DNA of 64,000 nt from Rhodoplanes azumiensis (GTDB lineage Bacteria; Pseudomonadota; Alphaproteobacteria; Rhizobiales; Xanthobacteraceae), in assembly GCF_042682915.1 (NCBI RefSeq), contig NZ_JBHUIW010000003.1, positions 290,714 through 354,713 of the forward strand, read 5' to 3'. Shown piece after piece: positions 17,196-24,360 of this stretch. The first letter of the stretch is position 1, and each line of letters opens with the position of its first letter. A program made the translations under genes and the position numbers. The notes below the pieces were generated by a model. It did not search any database, was not told the DNA's origin, and saw nothing but the letters and a program-made list of their open reading frames with translations.

Positions 17196-18731
17196 TCAGG
17201 GCGTCTGGCCGCGGCGGACCTGGTCGAGCCGCGTGACGGTCGCCGAGGGGGCGGCCGCCGCCGCGGCGCGGAGCGAATGCTCGTGCAGGGCGGCGGCGCG
17301 GCGCTCGATCTCGTCGCGCCAGGCGAGGCGCGCCAGCCAGTCCTCCGGGATCGCCGAAACGCCGTACAGCGCGCCGGCGAGCTGGCCGGCCACCGCCGCC
17401 GTGGTGTCGGCGTCGTAGCCGAGATTGGCGGCGGTGAGCACGGCGCTGCGGAAGTCGCCGGTGCGGGCGACGCTCCAGATCGCCGCCTCCAGCGTGTGGG
17501 CCACATAGCCCGTGGACTTGATGGCGTGGCGGGTCTCGCCGCGCCACGAGCCGTTCATCACCGTCGCGATCGGGCCGACGAGCCCGTCGCCGCGCGGCCG
17601 GAACACGACCGAGGGCGGAGCGCCCGCGATGGCGTCGGCGAGCATCGCGGAGAACGCCGCGCAGGCGTCGAGCGTCTGCGGCGACGCGTGGGTGACCTGG
17701 CTCTGCGTCCGCGCCGCCTCGGTGCGCGCAGGAGCGTCGTTCCACCAGCGGATCGCCACCGGCGACAGGCGCATCAGCGAGCCGTTGCCGGCGATCTCGG
17801 GGGAGGGCGACCCGGCGAGCGGGTCGCCGGTGCGCTGCCAGGTCTCGATCGCCTCGCGGGTGGCGTTGCCGATGTCGAAGCAGACGCCCGTGCAGGAGTA
17901 GCGGCCGTCGCGATACCACGCCTCGAAGCGGCGCATCAGGTCGGTCGGGTCGACCCGGCCGCGCTCCAGGAGGCTGTCGGCGAGCGCCAGCGCCATGGTG
18001 GTGTCGTCGGTCCATTGGCCGGGCGTCAGCCGGAACGGGCCGCCGCCGACCATGTCGTCGATGCGCGGGCAGGTGTCGCGCACCTCGAACTCCAGCGTGG
18101 TGCCGACCGCGTCGCCGACCGCGAGGCCGACCAGGGCACCGATGGCACGGCCGCGGATGGCGTCGTCGACGTCGGCCGGCCGGGCCTCCGGGATCGCCCT
18201 CTGGGCGCGCACGAAGCGCTCCTGCTCGACGGTCGCGATCGCCCCCGGCCGCGCCCCGCGCACCGCCCGGATCGCCTCGTCGGCCGGGACGCCGAGCTCG
18301 ATCATCAGCCGTGCCGCGATGGTGCCGGCTCGGCCGAGCCCGCCGCGGCCGTGGACGACGATGTCGAAGCCGCGCCGCAGGAGGCCGCGCAGGACTTCGC
18401 CGACCCGGATCCAGTCGCGCTCGAAGCGGACGTCCGGGATCGACACGTCGGTGATCGGCAGGTGGAACCAGCTCATGTGCCGGGCCTCGGTCTCCGGCCC
18501 GAGCCGGACGACGTCGAGATCCTCCAGCTCGCGCGGCTCGAGCAGGGTCACGACGGCGCTGGCGCCCCAGTCCCGCACGGCGTCGAGGTCGGCGGCGAGG
18601 TCGCGGTACCACTCGCCCGCGAGGGCCTCGGCGTCCTTCTTGCCGGGACAGAAGGTGATGCCGATCCGGCCGAGCCCGGGGCCCGGCTGGACGGCGCCGA
18701 TGAGCAACGGATGCGAGACGGAGGTCCGCAT
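17196..18731 (-). CDS. ADP-ribosylglycohydrolase with N-terminal phosphatase-like domain
   Basis: 511-residue fusion. Residues about 1-175 form a CDKN3/dual-specificity-phosphatase-like domain whose P-loop reads VHGRGGLGRAG (126-136). The catalytic cysteine expected at 128 is glycine (GGC, complement of 18348-18350), so phosphatase chemistry is probably lost. Residues about 196-480 are a DraG/ARH-type ADP-ribosylglycohydrolase with intact metal motifs: LVGLAVGDAVGTTLEFE, GQWTDDTTMALA and GYDADTTAAVAGQLAGALYG. The start at 18731 has AGGAG 8 bases upstream. It converges with the M20 gene. The likely role is removal of ADP-ribose from protein or nucleic acid; the target is unknown. Confidence 0.85.
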   Translation of the reverse strand: MRTSVSHPLLIGAVQPGPGLGRIGITFCPGKKDAEALAGEWYRDLAADLDAVRDWGASAVVTLLEPRELEDLDVVRLGPETEARHMSWFHLPITDVSIPDVRFERDWIRVGEVLRGLLRRGFDIVVHGRGGLGRAGTIAARLMIELGVPADEAIRAVRGARPGAIATVEQERFVRAQRAIPEARPADVDDAIRGRAIGALVGLAVGDAVGTTLEFEVRDTCPRIDDMVGGGPFRLTPGQWTDDTTMALALADSLLERGRVDPTDLMRRFEAWYRDGRYSCTGVCFDIGNATREAIETWQRTGDPLAGSPSPEIAGNGSLMRLSPVAIRWWNDAPARTEAARTQSQVTHASPQTLDACAAFSAMLADAIAGAPPSVVFRPRGDGLVGPIATVMNGSWRGETRHAIKSTGYVAHTLEAAIWSVARTGDFRSAVLTAANLGYDADTTAAVAGQLAGALYGVSAIPEDWLARLAWRDEIERRAAALHEHSLRAAAAAAPSATVTRLDQVRRGQTP

Positions 18732-18892
18732 GGGTGATCTCCTGGCCTGTGACGCGGGGCGGGCTGGCACGAATGGGCCATCGAAGCCGACCGGACGACC
18801 GGAATTATGAGCCACCTCAAAAAGCGAGTCGAAATTCACAGCGGTCGAAGGTCTCATCGCACCGTCTAGGCGCCGGCGTGGCGCCGGCCGCG

Positions 18893-18929
18893 AAAAAAGA
18901 ACGCCCGGCTCCCATCGGGAGGCCGGGCG
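18893..18929 (-). terminator. Intrinsic terminator downstream of tehA-like gene
   Basis: On the minus strand a GC-rich hairpin (GCCCGGC...ctccc/gggag...GCCGGGC type, 18902-18929, loop ATC, with a small imperfection) is followed by UUCUUUUUUCG. It lies about 46 bases after the stop of the TehA/SLAC1 gene. Confidence 0.75.
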
Positions 18930-18975
18930 CTTGGGTCCGCGGGCGCGGGCAGAGAACGGAGTGGAGCCGGACGCG

Positions 18976-19986
18976 TCAATGCTCCGGCTGGCAGATGGCG
19001 CCGGCCGCGATCGCCCGCACCGTCGCCACCACCAGAATGGCGAGCACGACGGCGAGCAGCGCGTAGAGCGCGACGAACAGGACGAGCGCCGGCGTGCCGC
19101 CGATCGTCTCGGCGAACACCGAGGCGGCGGTCGCGAGCGCGGCGAGCGGGAACGAGTAGGCCCACCACGACAGCGCGAAGCGGATGCGGGCCATCTGGCG
19201 GATCTTGGTCGCGACCAGCAGGAACAGGCCGAGCCCGGCGTAGAAGAACAGCCGGGCGAAGCCGTCGAGCACGCCGCCGTCGAGCTTCATGTAGGCGAGG
19301 AAGCCGACGGACGGCGGCGCCACCAGGATCATCAGGGTCGGCAGCAGCCGGTCGGGCAGCGGGTTGTGGAAGATCAGCCGGTTGAACACCAGGGTCAGCA
19401 GCACGATCCAGAACAGCACGCCGAACGAGAAGAAGAACCAGCTGATCTCGACATGACCGAGCGGCACGCCGGCGAGCGGCACGATGATGTTGCCGACCGC
19501 CGGGATGAACCAGGCCGGGTTGAGATGCGGCGGCTCGAACGGGCGATGGCCGATCCAGGTCGAGAGGATGACGAGGCTGAACGTCAGATGCAGGGCGGCG
19601 CCCGCCGTCCACAGGACGCCGGCGACCGCGCGATCGAGCGGCAGGGCGATGATCGACAGCAGCAGCAGCGAGATGCTGATGGTCGGAAAGAAGCTCAGCC
19701 GCACCGGATGATGCCATTCCGCGACCACGGCGTTGCGGTGGCGGACCAGCTTGGTGGCGTAGAAGGCGGCGACCGCGACGAGAAGCCCGGCCGCGACGCC
19801 GCCGAGAACGAGGCTGGCGATCGGCCGGGTGCCGAGCAGCAGTTCCAGCCGGTGGGTGGCGACCGCGAGGCCCGCGGTGCCCATCACGGTGGCGAAGAAG
19901 CTGACGGGAAAGTGCTCGAGGCGGGACGTCGCCGCGGGGACGGCAACGGCGGCAGTGGCAGTGGCGCTGGCGGTGGTGTCGGTCAT
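18976..19986 (-). CDS. TehA/SLAC1-family anion channel or exporter
   Basis: 336-residue inner-membrane protein with about ten transmembrane helices. The start region LEHFPVSFFATVMGTAGLAV is the SLAC1/TehA signature, followed by WHHPVRLSFFPTISISLLLL and HLNPAWFIPAVGNIIVPLAG. Family members move tellurite-related species, malate or small anions; the substrate is not predictable here. The ATG at 19986 is where homology starts. An own terminator lies downstream. Confidence 0.88.
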   Translation of the reverse strand: MTDTTASATATAAVAVPAATSRLEHFPVSFFATVMGTAGLAVATHRLELLLGTRPIASLVLGGVAAGLLVAVAAFYATKLVRHRNAVVAEWHHPVRLSFFPTISISLLLLSIIALPLDRAVAGVLWTAGAALHLTFSLVILSTWIGHRPFEPPHLNPAWFIPAVGNIIVPLAGVPLGHVEISWFFFSFGVLFWIVLLTLVFNRLIFHNPLPDRLLPTLMILVAPPSVGFLAYMKLDGGVLDGFARLFFYAGLGLFLLVATKIRQMARIRFALSWWAYSFPLAALATAASVFAETIGGTPALVLFVALYALLAVVLAILVVATVRAIAAGAICQPEH

Positions 19987-20081
19987 CGGGATCCTCGTCG
20001 CCGGACGCGAAGCAAGAGCCGTACCTCGTCGTCCGCTGGCCGGCACCCTGGCGGCCGGGCGGCCGCCCGTCTGTGACGATG

Positions 20082-20441
20082 TCACCGGGGCGGCAGCAGG
20101 CCGGCGTCGGGCTCGGGGACGAGGCGGAGCGCCATGTCGTCGATCAGGGCGTCGCGGCGCGTCTCGACGGCGAGCAGCGCGTCCTGGCTCTGGCGCAGGG
20201 TGCCGGCGTTGGAGCCGTGCACCACGATGCCGCCGATCACCGCGGTGAGGCCGCCGAGCAGGGCGAGCGGGTCGGCGGTCCACAGCCCGAGGACGGTGCC
20301 GGCGAGCAGGACGGCGCCGAAGGCGATCGCTGCCCGGGCGGCCAGCATGAACTTGCGGCAGCTCTCCGCGACGGCGGCGAGGCGCTCGATCTCGTCCTCG
20401 AGCCGCGCGATCTCGTCGGCGAACAGTCTCTCCTCGGGCAC
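20082..20441 (-). CDS. Small membrane protein, function unknown
   Basis: 119-residue protein with an N-terminal acidic coiled-coil-like helix (ADEIARLEDEIERLAAVAES), two adjacent membrane segments (about 35-55 FMLAARAAIAFGAVLLAGTV and 60-80 PLALLGGLTAVIGGIVVHGS) and a cytoplasmic helical tail (LLAVETRRDALIDDMALRLV). I chose the GTG at 20441, with AGGGGG 8 bases upstream. I do not recognise a named family. It is divergent from the HU gene and lies 95 bases upstream of the TehA-like gene. Confidence 0.65.
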   Translation of the reverse strand: MPEERLFADEIARLEDEIERLAAVAESCRKFMLAARAAIAFGAVLLAGTVLGLWTADPLALLGGLTAVIGGIVVHGSNAGTLRQSQDALLAVETRRDALIDDMALRLVPEPDAGLLPPR

Positions 20442-20680
20442 GCTCCACCCCCTCGCACCGGGTCGGGTGCAGTCTAGCGCCGCTGTCGGGGGCGGGGCCA
20501 GAGCCGCCACGGTCCCCCGGCCCGGACGCCGGATTCGGGCCTCGAACGGCGTTAAAACGCGTCCCGGCAGCACCGAAGCGGTGGAACACGCCCGCTTCGC
20601 AGCACTTTGCTGATTTCCTGGGCGCACGAATCGGCTAAGGGGGCTGAGACGTGTAAGCACAGTGACGAGGAGCAAACTCG

Positions 20681-21007
20681 ATGGCGAAAGCCGCTACGTC
20701 CAAGCCGGCCGCGGCCACCAAGCCGGCCCAGGCGACCGTGACGCTCAAGCATCTCGCGGCGACGATCGCCGGCAATCACGAGCTCGCCAAGAAGCAGTCC
20801 GAGGCGATCCTGAGCGACATGATCGGCCTCGTCACCAAGCACCTGAAGAAGGGCGACCGCATCCGCATCAGCGGGCTCGGCATCCTCCAGGTGAAGAAGC
20901 GCGCCGCCCGCATGGGCCGCAACCCGGCCACCGGCGAGGCGATCAAGATCAAGGCGAGCAAGAAGATCGCCTTCCGGGCCGCCAAGGAGCTCAAGGACGC
21001 GATCTGA
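20681..21007 (+). CDS. HU-family DNA-binding protein
   Basis: 108-residue nucleoid-associated protein. A Lys/Ala/Pro-rich N-terminal arm of about 18 residues precedes the HU/IHF fold: TLKHLAATIAGNHELAKKQS, the GDRIRISGLGILQVKKRAAR beta arm and the conserved RMGRNPATGEAIKIKASKKI. It is a single-gene unit with its own perfect terminator. The basic extension is unlike canonical HupB (about 90 residues) and resembles extra HU paralogues of Rhizobiales. Confidence 0.92.
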   Translation: MAKAATSKPAAATKPAQATVTLKHLAATIAGNHELAKKQSEAILSDMIGLVTKHLKKGDRIRISGLGILQVKKRAARMGRNPATGEAIKIKASKKIAFRAAKELKDAI

Positions 21008-21391
21008 TCGCGCCGCGCGCCCGACCGACCGGTCTTCGCAAAACCCGCCGTCGCGAGACGGCGGGTTTTCGCGTTTCGAGGGGCTCATGGAATCCGCCCC
21101 GGACGCGCGAGCATGCCGCGGGAGTCCGGGTTCGCGTCTTGGGCGCGTCCCGGACCGCCGGCTTTCGCGATGCCCGTGCCTGTCCGGCCCGGCTCGCGCG
21201 CCGTCCGCCGGGCCGCTGCCCGGACGGGGCGGGCGGGCGCGGCCATCGAGATGGGCTAGGGTGCGGGTCGGGGATTCGGTCCGCGCCGTTTCCGGTGTCG
21301 ATGCGCGGGGCGCGGAACCCCGGAGATCTTGACGACCGCCCGCCGTCACCCCCGAGGGTGCGGGGCTTCACACGGAGTCTCGGCCTTGACG
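21008..21391. other. HU to binding-protein spacer
   Basis: 384 bases. It holds the HU terminator; the rest is GC-rich with no recognisable gene or operator. The ribosome site GGAG for the next gene is at about 21374-21377. Confidence 0.5.
21040..21069 (+). terminator. Intrinsic terminator of HU gene
   Basis: Perfect 13-base arms AAAACCCGCCGTC / GACGGCGGGTTTT around GCGA, ending in a T-run, 33 bases after the stop codon. Confidence 0.9.
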
Positions 21392-22603
21392 ATGTCCAGT
21401 CAGACCGTCCGCCGCCGGCCGCCCGGCCGCTTCAGTGTGTTCGTGGCGGGAGGCGCGGTCGCCGTGCTGGCCGCCACCGCGACGGTCGCGCGCGCCGCCG
21501 ACGCGCCGATCCGGATCGGCGTGATCGCCTCCTATTCCGGCGCCTATGCAGACTACGGCCGGCAGTTCGACGCCGGCATGGCGCTGTGGCTGTCGGAGAA
21601 CGGCGGTCGGCTCGCCGGGCGGCCGGTCGAGATCGTCCGCCGGGATGCGCCCGGCGCCCAGCCCGAGCTCGCCAAGCGGCTCGCCCAGGAGCTGGTGGTG
21701 AAGGACAAGGTGAACGTGCTCGCCGGGCTCGACTTCAGCCCGAACGCCTTCGCGGTCGGCGCGGTCGCGCGCGAGGCGCGAATCCCGGCGATCGTGATGA
21801 ACGCGGCGTCGTCCGGCATCACCACGCAGTCGCCGTTCGTCGCCCGCGTCTCCTTCACGGTCCGGCAGGTCTCGAACCCGATGGGGCGGTGGGCGGCGAG
21901 GAACGGGATCACCCGCGCCCATACGGTGGTCGCCGACTATGGCCCCGGTCACGACGCGGAGAGCGCCTTCGAGAAAGCGTTCACGGCGGCGGGCGGCAGC
22001 GTGGTCGGCCGGCTGCGCGTCCCGCTCGCCAATCCCGACTTCTCGGCTTACGTCCAGCGCATCAAGGACCAGGCGCCGCAGGCCGTGTTCTTCTTCTTCC
22101 CGTCCGGCGGGATGCCGCGCGCGTTCCTCAAGGCCGCGAAGGATCGCGGCCTGGAGGAGGCCGGCATCAGGCTGATCGCCACCGGCGAGGCGACCGACGA
22201 CAGCTATCTGGAGGCGACCGGCGACCTCGCGCTCGGCCTGATCACGTCGCACCACTACTCGTTCGCGCACGACTCGGCGAAGAACCGCGCCTTCGTCGAC
22301 GGCATCGCGCGCATCGCCGGGACGACGATGCGGCCGAGCTATTTCGCCGTCGCCGCCTACGACGGCATGCAGGCGCTCGCACTGGCGCTCGCCAAGACCG
22401 GCGGCAATCTCGACGGCGAGGCGGTGATGACCGCATTGGCGGGACTGTCTTTCGAAAGCCCGCGCGGCCCGATCACGATCGACGCCGCGACCCGCGACAT
22501 CGTCCAGACCGTCTACATCCGCAGGACCGAGCGGGTGAACGGCGCGCTCGTCAATGTCGAGTTCGACCGCTTCGAGGCGGTGACGGATCCGCCGACGCCG
22601 TGA
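21392..22603 (+). CDS. ABC transporter substrate-binding protein, branched-chain amino acid type
   Basis: Periplasmic ligand-binding protein of about 403 residues. The signal peptide has a basic start (QTVRRRPPGR) and a hydrophobic core ending ATVARAA before DAPIRIGVIASYSGAYADYG, the usual LivJ-like opening. Later blocks LAQELVVKDKVNVLAGLDFS and FFFPSGGMPRAFLKAAKDRG fit the type I binding fold. I chose ATG 21392; TTG at 21386 has better spacing to GGAG and may be the real start. No permease or ATPase gene is adjacent, so it is an orphan. The ligand is unknown. Confidence 0.87.
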   Translation: MSSQTVRRRPPGRFSVFVAGGAVAVLAATATVARAADAPIRIGVIASYSGAYADYGRQFDAGMALWLSENGGRLAGRPVEIVRRDAPGAQPELAKRLAQELVVKDKVNVLAGLDFSPNAFAVGAVAREARIPAIVMNAASSGITTQSPFVARVSFTVRQVSNPMGRWAARNGITRAHTVVADYGPGHDAESAFEKAFTAAGGSVVGRLRVPLANPDFSAYVQRIKDQAPQAVFFFFPSGGMPRAFLKAAKDRGLEEAGIRLIATGEATDDSYLEATGDLALGLITSHHYSFAHDSAKNRAFVDGIARIAGTTMRPSYFAVAAYDGMQALALALAKTGGNLDGEAVMTALAGLSFESPRGPITIDAATRDIVQTVYIRRTERVNGALVNVEFDRFEAVTDPPTP

Positions 22604-22613
22604 TTTCGCGTCG

Positions 22614-22653
22614 GTCATTCCGGGGCGCGCCGAAGGCGCGAACCCGGAATGAC
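22614..22653. repeat. Palindromic repeat, GTCATTCCGGG family, copy 1
   Basis: 40 bases with arms GTCATTCCGGG and CCCGGAATGAC plus an inner CGCGCC/GGCGCG pair. It sits between two convergent genes, where it may also end transcription. The same termini recur at 27328. Confidence 0.8.
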
Positions 22654-22725
22654 CCAGTCGCGCAAAGCCTCCCTCGGGAGAGGTGAAGCCTCGTGCTGTC
22701 CCGACCAGATCGTCCGGAAACGGTA

Positions 22726-24255
22726 TCACGTCGCGTGGAAGCGACGTCCGGTCAGCGCATGACGACGCAGAAGCGGCGCGGTGCGGTAGCGGTCCTCGCC
22801 GTAGGCGCGGGCGAGCGCGTCGATCACGGCGGCGACGCGGGCGGCGTCGAGCGCGTCGCACCAGGCGAGCGGGCCACGCGGATAGTTGACGCCCTTGAGC
22901 ATCGAGAGATCGATGTCGGCGACGCTCGCCACCTGCTGATGCGCGGCGTCGGCCGCCTCGTTGATCAGCATCGCGACGGTGCGCATCACCACGAGACCGG
23001 GCGCGTCGTCGAGTACCGACACGGTCTTGCCCAGCGCCTGGAAGAAGCCGGCGGCGACGTCCACGGCACCGGGCGGCGCGTGGTCGGCCGCGGCGATGGC
23101 GATGCGCTTGGCCGCGCCGTAATCGAGCGCGAGGTCGAGCAGAACCTCGGGGGCGCCGTCCGAGGCGAAGCGCTCGGTGGCGCTGCGTCCGTCCGTGAGG
23201 GCGAGCGCGACGCCGTCGATCCTGATCACGCCGTCACCGTCGCGCGTCTCGACCGACAGCCCGGCCGCCCGGGCGAGACCGACGAGCGCCGCCGCCGGCC
23301 CGAGATCGCCTTCGATCACCACGCGGGTCGGACGCGGACCGGCGGGCGCATCGTCCGCCACGGGCGGAGCCGCGCCGATCGTATAATCATAGAAGCCGCG
23401 GCCGCTCTTGCGGCCGAGCTGGCCGGAATCGACCAGCTCCTTCTGCACCAGCGACGGCTTGTAGCGCGGATCCTGGAACAAGAGCTCCCAGACCGTGCGG
23501 GTGACGGCGTAGTTAACGTCGTGGCCGATCAGATCCATCAGCTCGCACGGGCCCATGCGGAAGCCGCCGGCCTCGCGCAGGATCGCGTCGAGCGTCGCAG
23601 GCGAGGCGGCGCCCTCGGCGATCAGCCGCAGCGTCTCGCCGTAGAACGGCCGCGCGACGCGGTTGACGATGAAGCCCGGCGTCGAGCGGCAGTGCACCGG
23701 CGTCTTGCCGAAGGCGAGACAGGTGGCGAACGCGGTCGCCGCGACGGACGGCGCCGTGACGTGGCCGCTGACGATCTCGACCAGCGGCAGGATCGGCGCG
23801 GGGTTGAAGAAGTGGACGCCGAGGAAGCGTTCCGGGCGATTCAGCACGGCGGCCAGCGCCGTCACCGACAGCGACGAGGTGTTGGTCGAGAGGATCGCGT
23901 CCGGCGCGACGGCGGCCTCGATGCGGCGGAACAGGTCGCGCTTGACGCCGAAGTCCTCGACGATCGCCTCGATGACGAAGCCGGCCGGGCCGATCTCGTC
24001 GATGTTCGGCAGCGGCTGGATGCGACCGAGCTGGGCATCGCGCTCCGCCGTCGACATCTTGCCCTTCTCGACCAGCCGGTCGAGGTCGCGGCGCAGGCCG
24101 TCGAGGCCGCGCTGGATCGCGCCGGGCGCCGCATCGTGCAGCAGCACCGGATGCCCGGCCCGCGCGGCGACGAGCGCGATGCCGCTGCCCATCGTCCCGG
24201 CGCCGATCACGGCGACCGGCACCGTGGAGGGCAGGGCGGCTCCATCCTCTCGCAT
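22726..24255 (-). CDS. paaH: 3-hydroxyacyl-CoA dehydrogenase (PaaH/PaaC-like)
   Basis: 509-residue NAD-dependent dehydrogenase. It has the Rossmann motif VAVIGAGTMGSGIALVAARA (about 14-33), the catalytic region ILSTNTSSLSVTALA and FLGVHFFNPAPILPLVEIV, and two C-terminal 3HCDH domains (GFIVNRVARPFYGETLRLI; later MLINEAADAAHQQVASVADI). This two-domain form of about 505 residues is that of the phenylacetate-pathway 3-hydroxyadipyl-CoA dehydrogenase. No other paa genes are in the window, so a general fatty-acid role is possible. It is last in the direction of the Hsp70 cluster, 105 bases downstream, and may be cotranscribed. Confidence 0.87.
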   Translation of the reverse strand: MREDGAALPSTVPVAVIGAGTMGSGIALVAARAGHPVLLHDAAPGAIQRGLDGLRRDLDRLVEKGKMSTAERDAQLGRIQPLPNIDEIGPAGFVIEAIVEDFGVKRDLFRRIEAAVAPDAILSTNTSSLSVTALAAVLNRPERFLGVHFFNPAPILPLVEIVSGHVTAPSVAATAFATCLAFGKTPVHCRSTPGFIVNRVARPFYGETLRLIAEGAASPATLDAILREAGGFRMGPCELMDLIGHDVNYAVTRTVWELLFQDPRYKPSLVQKELVDSGQLGRKSGRGFYDYTIGAAPPVADDAPAGPRPTRVVIEGDLGPAAALVGLARAAGLSVETRDGDGVIRIDGVALALTDGRSATERFASDGAPEVLLDLALDYGAAKRIAIAAADHAPPGAVDVAAGFFQALGKTVSVLDDAPGLVVMRTVAMLINEAADAAHQQVASVADIDLSMLKGVNYPRGPLAWCDALDAARVAAVIDALARAYGEDRYRTAPLLRRHALTGRRFHAT

Positions 24256-24360
24256 CGTTATCCTCCCCCATGCTCTGGTCGGCTATGCCGACGCGCGTTT
24301 CTTCGGGCGCGTTCTCTACCAGGACCCGCAGGCGCCTGTCTTGGTCAGGACATCTTCGGG

